Shown piece after piece: positions 7,249 to 16,199 of a stretch of 64,000 nucleotides of DNA (positions are counted from its first letter, which is position 1; each line of letters starts with the position of its first letter). Made by a program: the position numbers and the translations under genes. This DNA comes from Polynucleobacter nymphae. GTDB taxonomy: Bacteria > Pseudomonadota > Gammaproteobacteria > Burkholderiales > Burkholderiaceae. The notes beneath the pieces are model-generated. The model was not told where the DNA came from. It made no database searches and was given only the letters and a program-made list of their open reading frames with translations. The stretch spans positions 62,001 through 126,000 of the forward strand of contig NZ_JACVPA010000002.1 in NCBI RefSeq assembly GCF_018882155.1, in the 5' to 3' direction.

Positions 7249-8622
7249 TTAATCTGGAGTACAAAGACTCAGGATTTTTTTGAGATCGGATGCTTGGCCT
7301 AATTTCCAGAGTTCAGAGATGAGTTGGCTAGTCTTTTCTTTGCCGATCACTGGCTGTGCTAGGTTAGTAAACTTCTGTTCTAAATTAGCATCTGTCATAG
7401 GGTTTTCTACAGAGCCAATCGCGTTCTTCACAAAAATGTGAACTTCTTTGCCATTCTTCAAAAAGGCTTTGACATCTACAGAGGCCTCGCTGATCGATGT
7501 ATCTGTCGTCGCATTCACCTTGGCGCGTAAGGCTACGACATCTGCGCGATTAACAATGTCATCTGCATATTCACCTTCACCGGCTTGACCAAAAATTAAG
7601 CCAACAGCACAACCGTGATAAACGCTGAACTTCCCTTCTAGACCATCTTTAGGAGTCTTCTTGCCAGTGAGTTCTAAAACAAGGGGATGAGCGCGTAATT
7701 CGATACGCTCTACATCTTCCGCCTTAACGCCTTGGGCGCGCAATTGGGCGCAAGCATCTATTGCTGGATGAATCACAATTCCACACGCAAAAGGTTTGTA
7801 AGTATTTAATGAAATCTCAAAAGATTTACCTAAGGCGCGATCAATTTCTGACCAATCACATTTAGTAGATACAGTTTGCATATAGCCACGACCCGCTTCT
7901 AATGCTTTTGTGCTCGCAGTAAAGCCATGCTTAGCTAAGAGTGCTGAGAGCTGACCGGCGCGTGCAGCACCACCTGGGTGGAAAGGCTTAGTCATCGTGC
8001 CAAACTGTTCTCGCATACCAACTGGTTGTGAAGCTGCAATACCTAAAGCCATAGTGGTTTTCTGAAGATCAAGACCCATTAGGCGTGAGCATGCAGCTGC
8101 AGAACCTAACATGCCAGTAGAGCCAGTAATATGCCAACCACGATGGTAGTGGTCTGGATACATGGCATTGCCAACACGGCATGCAACATCAATACCCAAG
8201 ACAAGTGCGTCAATCATTTGGCGACCACTGACATTGGTGTGTTCGCCCAATGCCAGGATAGCTGAGGCTACTGGGCCTGCCGGATGAATCACAGTCTTGA
8301 GATGAGTGTCATCAAAGTCAAATGTGTGCGAGCTAATACCATTAATGAGTGCGGCACCACCCATATCCACTTTGTCTTTCCGCCCCAAGATGCTAGCTTG
8401 AGCAGCGGGCTGAAATTCTCGAATAGCTGCCAAGGATGATTCAACACTTTCATGGTTAGCAGCCCCAATAGCGCAGCCTAGCCAGTTTAAGAAGGTGCGA
8501 TGAGCCTCATGATCAACTTCAGGCGTCCACCCTTGACTTGGATGGGAGCTAACAAACTCCGCCAGAATTTTAGTGACTGGTGGTGCGTTTAGATCGGCTG
8601 CAGCGGCAATAGCTTGAGACAT
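7249..8622 (-). CDS. MmgE/PrpD family protein
   Basis: A 457-residue member of the MmgE/PrpD family, which includes 2-methylcitrate dehydratase, cis-aconitate decarboxylase and iminodisuccinate epimerase. Family marks are HTFDFDDTHL, HPAGPVASAILAL, GWHITGSTG, and the KPFACGIVIHP region around the active site. No prpB, prpC or acnD is nearby, so a 2-methylcitrate role is not supported. Substrates in this family cannot be assigned from sequence. An AGGA Shine-Dalgarno precedes the ATG. It lies between a TctC receptor gene (44 bp upstream) and a hydroxyacid dehydrogenase gene. Confidence 0.88.
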   Translation of the reverse strand: MSQAIAAAADLNAPPVTKILAEFVSSHPSQGWTPEVDHEAHRTFLNWLGCAIGAANHESVESSLAAIREFQPAAQASILGRKDKVDMGGAALINGISSHTFDFDDTHLKTVIHPAGPVASAILALGEHTNVSGRQMIDALVLGIDVACRVGNAMYPDHYHRGWHITGSTGMLGSAAACSRLMGLDLQKTTMALGIAASQPVGMREQFGTMTKPFHPGGAARAGQLSALLAKHGFTASTKALEAGRGYMQTVSTKCDWSEIDRALGKSFEISLNTYKPFACGIVIHPAIDACAQLRAQGVKAEDVERIELRAHPLVLELTGKKTPKDGLEGKFSVYHGCAVGLIFGQAGEGEYADDIVNRADVVALRAKVNATTDTSISEASVDVKAFLKNGKEVHIFVKNAIGSVENPMTDANLEQKFTNLAQPVIGKEKTSQLISELWKLGQASDLKKILSLCTPD

Positions 8623-8666
8623 ATGATTTCCTGTGAATAGTATTCAGTTGTTAGGTGTAGATTGAT

Positions 8667-9665
8667 TTAATCAATTTCAATATGGCGGTCTTTAGCCACT
8701 TTAGCCCAGCGCGCAATATCGTCTTTGATGTAATTGCTAAATTGGGATGGAGTCATTGGCATGAGTGTCATAGCCTCACTCGTCATTTTTTCGGAGAAGT
8801 CAGGCAAGGCAAGCACCTGATTAAGTTCTGTATTTAATTTTGCAATGATGGCAGGTGGCAGATTGGCTGGGCCAACTAAGCCATACCATTGCTGTCCATC
8901 AAAACCGCTATAACCCAGCTCTTTAAATGTGGGGATGGTAGGTGCTGCTGAACTTCGCTTGGCTCCAGTAACAGCAAGGCCACGGACTCGATTTGAGTTG
9001 ATATAAGGCAGCGCTGCAAACAGGGTTGGGAACATGGCTTGAGTTTGCCCCGCTAACAAGTCTGTATAAGCAGGGCCAACACCGCGATATGGCACATGAA
9101 CCATGAATATCCCTGCAGCTAATTTCAACTGCTCCATGCCAAGATGAGTAAGAGTGCCAGGGCCTGCTGAGCCGTAACTGAGTTTTGCTGGATTCTTTTT
9201 GGCGTAATCTACAAATTCTTTAAAGTTTTTAATCGGTAGTTCTGGGTTAATGACTAAAACGTTTGGCGTAGCACCAATCATGCCAATGGGCGTGAAATCC
9301 TTGATGGCGTCGTAGGGAAGTTTTCGAACTGCAGGGTTGGTGCCATGTGTGCCGACATAGGCGATCATCAGAGTGTAGCCATCAGCAGGCGCTTTAGCAG
9401 TTGCTTGGGAGGCAATCGATCCACCCCCACCACCCATATTCTCAACTACAACTGTTTGACCTAGAGAGCGAGAGAGTTTTTCTGCAACAGCTCTAGCAAT
9501 ATTATCTAGACCTCCACCGGCAGCAACTGGGGCTATGAGTTTGATAGGTTTTACGGGGTAAGCAGTGGCGCTTTGAGCTTGAGCTCCGATACTAAGCGTC
9601 AGGCTAGCTATGGCGACAATAAAAGATAAAAAAATCGGCATTGACCGATTGCTTGTTTTAGGCAT
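8667..9665 (-). CDS. TctC/Bug-family periplasmic substrate-binding protein
   Basis: A 332-residue Bug receptor and the first gene of the minus-strand operon that runs to 4177. The signal peptide ends near IGAQAQS. The ligand-fold marks are YPVKPIKLIAP, AAGGGLDNIARAV and YGSAGPGTLTHLG. It is not a recent duplicate of the other two TctC proteins here, because the ligand-contact segments differ. As a promoter-proximal gene it probably delivers the substrate handled by the MmgE/PrpD and dehydrogenase products (inference). Confidence 0.9.
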   Translation of the reverse strand: MPKTSNRSMPIFLSFIVAIASLTLSIGAQAQSATAYPVKPIKLIAPVAAGGGLDNIARAVAEKLSRSLGQTVVVENMGGGGGSIASQATAKAPADGYTLMIAYVGTHGTNPAVRKLPYDAIKDFTPIGMIGATPNVLVINPELPIKNFKEFVDYAKKNPAKLSYGSAGPGTLTHLGMEQLKLAAGIFMVHVPYRGVGPAYTDLLAGQTQAMFPTLFAALPYINSNRVRGLAVTGAKRSSAAPTIPTFKELGYSGFDGQQWYGLVGPANLPPAIIAKLNTELNQVLALPDFSEKMTSEAMTLMPMTPSQFSNYIKDDIARWAKVAKDRHIEID

Positions 9666-9756
9666 TTTTTAAATCCAGATGATTGTGATGAATTAATGTA
9701 ATCTTACGGAGTAATTTTACTATTGATGACAAATCTATTTGGATAGAGGAAATAGC

Positions 9757-10059
9757 ATGATTTTGGAACATTGCGACATAGAAATTGACCCGGCAAAGCA
9801 GAAGGAGTTCGAGGAGGCTATTTTGCGGGGCGTAGAGACAGTAATATCGAAGGCTAAGGGTTTTAGGGGTTACAAGGTAAATCACAGCATAGAAAGACCA
9901 GCGCGCTATTTATTACTCATTTACTGGGACACCTTAGAGAGTCATACAGTCGATTTTCGGGGATCTGCATCCTTTGCGGATTGGCGCGCCATTGTTGGAC
10001 CTTTCTTTGCAAAGCCACCCCATGTGGAGCATATGACTTTGGTTGGCAAATCAACTTAA
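9757..10059 (+). CDS. antibiotic biosynthesis monooxygenase (ABM) domain protein
   Basis: A 100-residue single-domain protein of the dimeric alpha-beta ABM/ferredoxin-like barrel family (cofactor-free monooxygenases and related small enzymes). The strand-helix pattern starts MILEHCDIEID, then KQKEFEEAI and a central YLLLIYWDTLESH. An upstream in-frame frame exists, but the ATG at 9757 has a GAGGA Shine-Dalgarno and begins directly at the first strand. It is divergent from the TctC operon and converges on trhO with a 5-bp gap. The substrate is unknown. Confidence 0.75.
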   Translation: MILEHCDIEIDPAKQKEFEEAILRGVETVISKAKGFRGYKVNHSIERPARYLLLIYWDTLESHTVDFRGSASFADWRAIVGPFFAKPPHVEHMTLVGKST

Positions 10060-10064
10060 ATTAT

Positions 10065-10835
10065 TTAGCCCACTTTGAGTTTTTTTCTGATGGATTCCTC
10101 AATTGGGATGGAATCCAGAGTGGGCTCAAGAGCTTCGCGCTCATCAAAGACAAAACAGCTACCCTTGTAGTGTGCTGAGCCAACTTCTTCAAAATATTTA
10201 AGAATGCCACCCTCGAGTTGGTAGCTATGTTGCATACCAATCTCACGCATATAGAGTCCTGATTTTTCACAACGAATTCCGCCAGTGCAAAAACTCACTA
10301 GCGTTTTATCTGCAAGTGCTTCTTTGTGTGCAGCAATCGCCTTCGGGAATTCTGTAAACTTTTCGATATTAAAGTGCAGAGCATTTTCAAAAGTACCATA
10401 GTCAACTTCAAATGCATTGCGTGTATCTACCATGACTACAGGGCGACCTAAGTCATCGGTGCCACGATCAAGCCACTCTCGTAACTTCTGAGGTTTAATG
10501 AAATTTGCGCGGCCTTCTTCAGGACGAATCGCAGGGTGATTCATGCGAATGATTTCATTTTTGAGTTTAATCAACATCTTTTTAAACGGCTGATCTTCTG
10601 ACCAACTTTCTTTTACTTCGAGAGGTTTAAAGCGAGAGTCTGCACGCAACCAATCCAGAAAGCCGCGCAGCTCCATTTCTTTGCCAGCGAGAAAGAGGTT
10701 GATGCCTTCGCCAGTGAGTAAAATGGTGCCTTTCAGTCCTCGGTTATTACATTCATTCAGCATTTTGGTGCGCAAGTCTGATAGACCATCAAGGCTGACG
10801 AATAAATAGGCGGCAATATTCAGAATCAACTTCAT
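10065..10835 (-). CDS. trhO: tRNA uridine(34) hydroxylase (rhodanese family)
   Basis: A 256-residue protein of the TrhO/YceA (UPF0176) family, which hydroxylates uridine 34 of certain tRNAs on the way to 5-methoxy- or 5-carboxymethoxyuridine. An N-terminal ferredoxin-like domain (MKLILNIAAYLFVSL) is followed by a rhodanese domain with the catalytic Cys in SFCTGGIRCEKSG. ATG 10835 is chosen over an upstream TTG at 10850 because GAGAGG lies at good spacing before it and the family begins there. Confidence 0.9.
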   Translation of the reverse strand: MKLILNIAAYLFVSLDGLSDLRTKMLNECNNRGLKGTILLTGEGINLFLAGKEMELRGFLDWLRADSRFKPLEVKESWSEDQPFKKMLIKLKNEIIRMNHPAIRPEEGRANFIKPQKLREWLDRGTDDLGRPVVMVDTRNAFEVDYGTFENALHFNIEKFTEFPKAIAAHKEALADKTLVSFCTGGIRCEKSGLYMREIGMQHSYQLEGGILKYFEEVGSAHYKGSCFVFDEREALEPTLDSIPIEESIRKKLKVG

Positions 10836-10923
10836 TTTTCCTCTCTCCAAGCTACCCGTGCATTATCGAGCAAATAGGTCTTAGGGGTGGTAATCTTGAG
10901 GTCTTATTTAAAGGAGGCAATCC

Positions 10924-11925
10924 ATGCTGTATCTAGCCAAAATGGCCAAAAGAGCCCTATTTATAAGCCTGGCCACCTTGGGATTGGGCAGTTTAGCAGT
11001 AGCCCAAACTACTGGAGTAGGAACTTGGCCAAGCCAAAAACCCATTCGTTTGATTGCGGTATTTCCACCCGGTGGATCGGTTGATCAAGTAGCCCGTGTT
11101 TTCGCCCCCGCTTTGCAATCAGAATTAAAGCAAAACGTGATTGTTGAAAACATTGGTGGCGCATCTGGTGTGATTGGTACTTCTGCAATGACGCGAGCTG
11201 ATGCCGACGGCTATACCTTTGCGGTTGTGTTTGATACTCATGGCGTTAATCCAAGTCTCAAAGACAAACTTCCCTACGATACGATTAAAGATATTGCGCC
11301 AGTCATTCTGGTGGGTACCTCACCAATGGTGTTGGTAGCAAGCAAGAACTCAGGTATCACTAGCTTCAAACAACTTGTAGAAATGTCTAAGGCAGGTAAA
11401 CAATTTAGTTATGGCTCAATTGGCATTGGTAGCTTAGGCCACTTAGCAATGGCACGTCTTGCTAAGCAAGCTGGCTTTGATTGGAATCACATTCCCTATC
11501 GTGGTGGCGGTCCTTTAATGCAAGATGCTCTTGGAGGTCAGGTGCAGTTGGCTATTGGCTCAGAGTTTTTAGTTAAACCCCATATCGAGAGTGGCAGCAT
11601 CATTCCTTTAGTAATTACGACTACCAAAAGAGTTCCAGGTTTACCTAATGTACCTACGGTTTCTGAAAGTGGTTTCCCTGGTTTTAGTGCCCCAGCTTGG
11701 TGGGCAATCTTAGCTCCAGGAAAAACCCCGCCTGCGATTGTAGATGCGATGAATAAAGCTCTGAATAAGGCTTTGAAAACTCCAGCCGTTGCCGAGAAAT
11801 TTAAATCCCAGGGAATTGAAATTGTTGGCGGCTCCCCTGAAACTGCACGTGAATTTATTGGCAAGCAAATCGGTATTTGGGGTAAGTTCGTGATTGAGAA
11901 CAATATTAAAGAAACTAGTCAATAG
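10924..11925 (+). CDS. TctC/Bug-family periplasmic substrate-binding protein
   Basis: A 333-residue Bug receptor, the third in 8 kb. The signal peptide ends near SLAVAQT. Mature hallmarks are PSQKPIRLIAVFPPGGSVD and YGSIGIGSLGHLAMARL. The start is supported by a strong AAAGGAGG Shine-Dalgarno. It is followed 9 bp later by a carboxymuconolactone-decarboxylase-like gene, so the pair probably forms an operon for uptake and processing of one compound (inference). No TctAB genes are near. Confidence 0.9.
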   Translation: MLYLAKMAKRALFISLATLGLGSLAVAQTTGVGTWPSQKPIRLIAVFPPGGSVDQVARVFAPALQSELKQNVIVENIGGASGVIGTSAMTRADADGYTFAVVFDTHGVNPSLKDKLPYDTIKDIAPVILVGTSPMVLVASKNSGITSFKQLVEMSKAGKQFSYGSIGIGSLGHLAMARLAKQAGFDWNHIPYRGGGPLMQDALGGQVQLAIGSEFLVKPHIESGSIIPLVITTTKRVPGLPNVPTVSESGFPGFSAPAWWAILAPGKTPPAIVDAMNKALNKALKTPAVAEKFKSQGIEIVGGSPETAREFIGKQIGIWGKFVIENNIKETSQ

Positions 11926-11934
11926 AAAGCGTCT

Positions 11935-12486
11935 ATGTCTGAACGTTTAATTCCCTATCAACCAATGGATTTAGCTGAGCCAGCTGAGCTGGTTGCAGCA
12001 ATTCGCCAAAGACGCGGTGGCCAGTTTATTAATTTAGATCGCATGCTTTTGCATAGCGTACCGATCGCTGAGGGCTGGAATCATTTCATCGGTGAAATTC
12101 GCAATAATCTTTCTTTGGATCCGAAGTTACGTGAATTAGCAATGTGTGGGGTAGCAGTGCTCAATGGGGCTGAGTATGAATTCTTTCACCATGCGCCACC
12201 ATTTAAGAAGGCTGGTGGCACTGAAGAGCAAGTGCAAGGATTGCGTTTAATTGGTCAAGCAAGCTTTCCTAGAAATCTTTTTACTCAGACAGAAAATGAT
12301 GCTGCTGATTTAACGTTCCAAATGACTCGTAATATTAAAGTCGATTCCGAATTAATGAGGCGCCTACAAAAACAGTTAGGAAGTACTGATGCAGTGGAGC
12401 TAGTGACAGTAATTGCTGCTTACAACATGGTGTCTCGTTTCTTGATTGCTCTGGACGTTAATCCAGAAGATCATCCTCCGGCTTGA
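11935..12486 (+). CDS. carboxymuconolactone decarboxylase family protein
   Basis: A 183-residue all-helical protein of the AhpD/carboxymuconolactone decarboxylase family. The core is visible in LDPKLRELAMCGVAVLNGAEYEFFHHAP. The AhpD-type CxxC redox pair is absent (a single Cys in MCGVA), so a peroxidase-reductase role is unlikely and a lyase, decarboxylase or binding role is more plausible. It is coupled to the preceding TctC gene. The next gene starts 7 bp after its stop. Confidence 0.78.
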   Translation: MSERLIPYQPMDLAEPAELVAAIRQRRGGQFINLDRMLLHSVPIAEGWNHFIGEIRNNLSLDPKLRELAMCGVAVLNGAEYEFFHHAPPFKKAGGTEEQVQGLRLIGQASFPRNLFTQTENDAADLTFQMTRNIKVDSELMRRLQKQLGSTDAVELVTVIAAYNMVSRFLIALDVNPEDHPPA

Positions 12487-12493
12487 TGAGCTA

Positions 12494-13648
12494 ATGATTC
12501 ATTGGAGCGAAGGTGAGTACTCTTATTCTGCAAAGTGGCATTCAGAAAATGGCATTGCCGCCCATAAAAAAATCCAAATCGTTGATGACACCCTAACTGC
12601 TGATATAGCTTATCGCTTAGCTTGTGCAGGAACTGCAATGCTTTATAAGGGTGATTTTCAGAATGCAAGGCAGCTATTGCAGGCCTTAGTGAGAAGGGTT
12701 GATAAGCCTTCTAAGAAATCAAACAGGGTTGATAGGCTTGCAAAAGATAAGACAAAAAGTCCCTTAGATACCTTCAATCTTTATCGCTTGGCCCAGTCAC
12801 AGCGGGCGCGTATTCTAGGGATGCTACTGATTCCAGTGAATGCGGATCATAGTATTTCCTTAAGGCGTGCACCCGATGTTATTCAGGCGTGTTTAGAGGC
12901 TTATGGAGAGCAGTCTGAGCCCTACGTTATCTCCTTAAGGGAGTTACTTGGCGTTATTAGCGCGCATGAGTGGCGTAAGAAGGGTGTGCCAGTTTTGGCG
13001 AGAGATGATGAAGAGATTCGCATTTATCCGCACTATGGTGTGTTCTCCCCTGTACGAGGAGAATATATAGAGCTAGTTCTCAAGGCGCCTTTACCAAGTG
13101 CGCTACAGAATCACTCTATAGCCTTTGATATCGGGACAGGTACTGGCGTCTTGTCAGTTGTCCTAGCAATGCGAGATATACAAAAGATTATTGCAACTGA
13201 TCAAGATGTCCGAGCTATTGCCTGCGCGCAAGATAATGTTGATCGCTTAGGTCTGCAATCTCGAATTGAAATTTTGAAGACGAATTTATTCCCTGCGCAA
13301 AAAGCGGCACTCATTGTTTGTAATCCGCCTTGGTTGCCTGCAAGACCAAGCTCCTCTCTGGAGCATGCGGTATATGACCTAGAAAGTCAGATGCTGAAAG
13401 GCTTTCTAGATAAATTGAAGGATCATTTATCACCTGGTGGTGAGGGCTGGCTTATCCTCTCCGATCTAGCAGAGCATTTGGGGTTACGTTCTAGACCAGA
13501 GTTATTGAGCTTGATCGAAGCTGCGGGGTTAAAGGTAGTAGGGCGTTTAGATACTAAGCCTGTGCATCAGAAAGCGTTTAATCAAGAAGATCCCCTATAT
13601 TTAGCTCGCTCCGCTGAGATTACCTCCCTGTGGCGTCTAGCAATTTAA
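12494..13648 (+). CDS. class I SAM-dependent methyltransferase (N5-Gln/rRNA-type, NPPW motif)
   Basis: A 384-residue protein. The N-terminal half resembles the recognition part of PrmC/RsmC-like enzymes. The C-terminal Rossmann methyltransferase domain has motif I AFDIGTGTGVLSVVLA and motif IV VCNPPWLPARP. An NPPW/NPPY motif means methylation of an amide or exocyclic amino nitrogen, so the target is a Gln or a base (family knowledge). I cannot say which. ATG 12494 is chosen over an upstream start inside the previous gene. It may be the last gene of the operon starting at 10924. Confidence 0.8.
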   Translation: MIHWSEGEYSYSAKWHSENGIAAHKKIQIVDDTLTADIAYRLACAGTAMLYKGDFQNARQLLQALVRRVDKPSKKSNRVDRLAKDKTKSPLDTFNLYRLAQSQRARILGMLLIPVNADHSISLRRAPDVIQACLEAYGEQSEPYVISLRELLGVISAHEWRKKGVPVLARDDEEIRIYPHYGVFSPVRGEYIELVLKAPLPSALQNHSIAFDIGTGTGVLSVVLAMRDIQKIIATDQDVRAIACAQDNVDRLGLQSRIEILKTNLFPAQKAALIVCNPPWLPARPSSSLEHAVYDLESQMLKGFLDKLKDHLSPGGEGWLILSDLAEHLGLRSRPELLSLIEAAGLKVVGRLDTKPVHQKAFNQEDPLYLARSAEITSLWRLAI

Positions 13649-13687
13649 CAATACGTTCTGAAGTTAAAGGTCTTAAGGATATATGTA

Positions 13688-13762
13688 ATGCAGGTGGGAT
13701 TTGATATTTTGAACGCACTTGCTGGTGATAATATTATTTACTTAAAAAACATTGATTTTTAA
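13688..13762 (+). CDS. 24-codon leader ORF coupled to the TPR-methyltransferase gene
   Basis: A short ORF (MQVGFDILNALAGDN...) begins 8 nt after an AAGGA Shine-Dalgarno. Its TAA overlaps the ATG of the next gene (TAATG). The following gene has only an A/T-rich stretch before its own ATG and no Shine-Dalgarno. Terminating ribosomes on this leader are therefore the likely source of initiation downstream. The peptide has no recognisable domain and probably matters only for coupling. Confidence 0.45.
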   Translation: MQVGFDILNALAGDNIIYLKNIDF

Positions 13763-16191
13763 TGAACACGCAAACCCCATCTGATTCTGATTTAACGGTT
13801 CTGTTAGAGCACTACCAAAATGCACGCTATGACAATGCTTATAGCTTAGCAACTTCTATAACGGAACAATATCCAAATCATCCATTCGCTTGGAAGGTTT
13901 TAGGTGCAGTACTAATGACAGCAGGAGATATTCAAGGAGCATTATTTGCTAATGAAACGGTCTCTAGATTAGCCCCCCAAGATGCGATAGCGCTTTATAA
14001 CTTAAGTAATACTCTGAAAGAGCTTGGGAGACTAGATGATGCTGAAGCTGGCTTCAGAAATTCCATCCTCCTTAAACCAGATTTTGCTGAAGCTTATCTG
14101 AATTTAGGCGTTCTCCTACAAGAGTCAGGAAGATTTGTAGATGCCGAAGCTAGCTATAGAAAAGCAATAGCTGCTAATTCATCTTATGCTCAACTCCATA
14201 ATAATTTAGGTAATGTGCTTCGAGAGTTGGATCGATTTGAGGATGCAGAGGCCTGCTATATAAACGCTATTACACTAAATCCAGAATATGTCGAGGCCCA
14301 TAGCAATCTCGGAATTGCTCTACAAAGCTTGGGGAGAATGCATGATGCAGAGGCTTGCTACCAAAAAGCAATTGCACTAAAGCCAGACTTTGCTCAGGCT
14401 CACTACAATCTTGGTGTTGTACTGCAAGAATCATCACGGTTTATTGAGGCTAAAGACTGTTATAGCAAGGCCATCGCTCTTAGAGTTAACTATTATGAGG
14501 CCCGCTACAACCGAGGTATTGTTCTTTTAGCTTTAGGCGACGTAATGGCAGCCCTTCAAGAGGCTATTGATTTAATAGAGCTAAAGCCTACTATTGATGC
14601 CAAAGGTCTCTTTGTAGAGGCTCTTAAAAGTATCAGCGTTACTTTTTGGGATTTGTCGCTATCAAATATGCTTACTACCGCGCTGCTGGAGCCTTGGGGT
14701 AGGCCTTCCGACATAGGGCCTTTTGCGTGCCAACTGCTGAAGTCAGATCCAGAGATTCAAAAAGTGCTTGATGACTTAGCGAGTAATTTACCGCAAGATG
14801 CTGATGGAAAGGATCGGGAATATGCTTTCCCTAAAAATCACTTTCTATCTCTACCCCTACTTAATGCAGTTTTGACATCTGGGCCAATTGCTGATGTAGA
14901 GCTGGAGAAATATTTCACTAGCTTGCGTTACCAATTGTTAAAAATTGCTAATGCCAATTTGAGTGACCAAATTAATAGTAATGGTAGGGAGTCTTTTTAT
15001 TGCGCTCTTGCTCAGCAATGCTTCATTAATGAATATATTTATTATCAAACCCCACAGGAGATTGATTTATCGATTGCCCTTCGTGATAACTTTCTCAAGG
15101 CGCTTTCAGATCATGGTGAGGTTCCGGTCAGCCTGCTGCTTGCCGTTGCTTGCTACTTTCCTCTGCATACGCTTCAGCATTCTGAGGCGCTACTTGGTAA
15201 ATCTTATTCCACTGAGGTGATGGCTGTTTTGAAACAGCAGATTCAAGAGCCCCTTGAAGAAATTCGCTTAAGGCAGTTCATCCCGTCATTAACAGATGTA
15301 GATAATCAGGTTTCCTTGGCAGTTCAGGGTCAGTATGAGGAAAACCCATATCCCAGATGGGTTCGTTTACCCCATCTGTTTGCTGACAAGTTTCTAAATT
15401 CCTGGATTGCTAAAAAATACCCTTTGGCCGATTACCACCCACAGGCAGATGATCAGAATCTTGAAGTTCTCATTGCAGGTTGTGGTACTGGTCAGCATTC
15501 TATCGGCTGTGCTCAACTCACTAAAGGAGCAAAAATACTTGCAGTAGATTTAAGTATCGCAAGCCTTGCGTATGCGAAGAGAAAAACGTTGGAAATGGGC
15601 ATTGACTCAATAGAGTATGCACAAGCTGATCTCTTGAAATTGCCTTCTATTGGAAGAAAATTTAACCTGATCGAATCTGTCGGCGTCTTGCATCATATGG
15701 ATAAACCTTTTGAAGGTTGGGAAGCCCTCATTTCGATGCTTAAGCCAAACGGATTGATGAGACTCGGCTTTTATAGTGAGCTTGCCAGGCAGGACATTGT
15801 TCAGGTGAGAAGCATGATCAGTCAGGGTGACATTGAATCTTCTTCGCAAGGCATTCGAAATTATCGCCACCATTTACTTGGGCTGACTAACTCTCAAGAG
15901 CTTCAATACGCTAGGAAGGGGATTGATTTCTATAGTATGAGCGCATGTCGCGACTTGATTTTTCATGTGCAGGAACACCGCATGCAGTTAGACGAAATCG
16001 CTCAATTTTTAGATACCCATCAATTGACATTCTTGGGGTTTGATATTGGGAAGGGAATACTCGAGTCTTATAAGCTACGTTTTCCGGACGATCCTGCTGC
16101 ATCAAATTTGAAGTACTGGCATATATATGAACAAGAAAATCCCCATACATTTACCACTATGTATCAATTTTTAGTGCAGAAAAAACTCTGA
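13762..16191 (+). CDS. TPR repeat protein with C-terminal class I methyltransferase domain
   Basis: An 809-residue two-part protein. Residues about 8-290 are some eight tetratricopeptide repeats of the OGT-like class (NLGVLLQESGRF, NLGNVLRELDRF). Residues about 290-540 form a helical linker of unknown fold. Residues about 555-700 are a SAM methyltransferase with motif I VLIAGCGTGQHSIG near residue 569, acidic motif II AVDLS, and SVGVLHHM near residue 639. The tail after 700 is unassigned. The cytoplasmic enzyme probably methylates a protein or small glycan held by the TPRs (inference). Its 3' end converges on a TPR O-GlcNAc transferase with an 8-bp gap. Initiation seems to depend on the upstream leader ORF. 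Confidence 0.82.
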   Translation: MNTQTPSDSDLTVLLEHYQNARYDNAYSLATSITEQYPNHPFAWKVLGAVLMTAGDIQGALFANETVSRLAPQDAIALYNLSNTLKELGRLDDAEAGFRNSILLKPDFAEAYLNLGVLLQESGRFVDAEASYRKAIAANSSYAQLHNNLGNVLRELDRFEDAEACYINAITLNPEYVEAHSNLGIALQSLGRMHDAEACYQKAIALKPDFAQAHYNLGVVLQESSRFIEAKDCYSKAIALRVNYYEARYNRGIVLLALGDVMAALQEAIDLIELKPTIDAKGLFVEALKSISVTFWDLSLSNMLTTALLEPWGRPSDIGPFACQLLKSDPEIQKVLDDLASNLPQDADGKDREYAFPKNHFLSLPLLNAVLTSGPIADVELEKYFTSLRYQLLKIANANLSDQINSNGRESFYCALAQQCFINEYIYYQTPQEIDLSIALRDNFLKALSDHGEVPVSLLLAVACYFPLHTLQHSEALLGKSYSTEVMAVLKQQIQEPLEEIRLRQFIPSLTDVDNQVSLAVQGQYEENPYPRWVRLPHLFADKFLNSWIAKKYPLADYHPQADDQNLEVLIAGCGTGQHSIGCAQLTKGAKILAVDLSIASLAYAKRKTLEMGIDSIEYAQADLLKLPSIGRKFNLIESVGVLHHMDKPFEGWEALISMLKPNGLMRLGFYSELARQDIVQVRSMISQGDIESSSQGIRNYRHHLLGLTNSQELQYARKGIDFYSMSACRDLIFHVQEHRMQLDEIAQFLDTHQLTFLGFDIGKGILESYKLRFPDDPAASNLKYWHIYEQENPHTFTTMYQFLVQKKL

Positions 16192-16199
16192 AATTCTAT

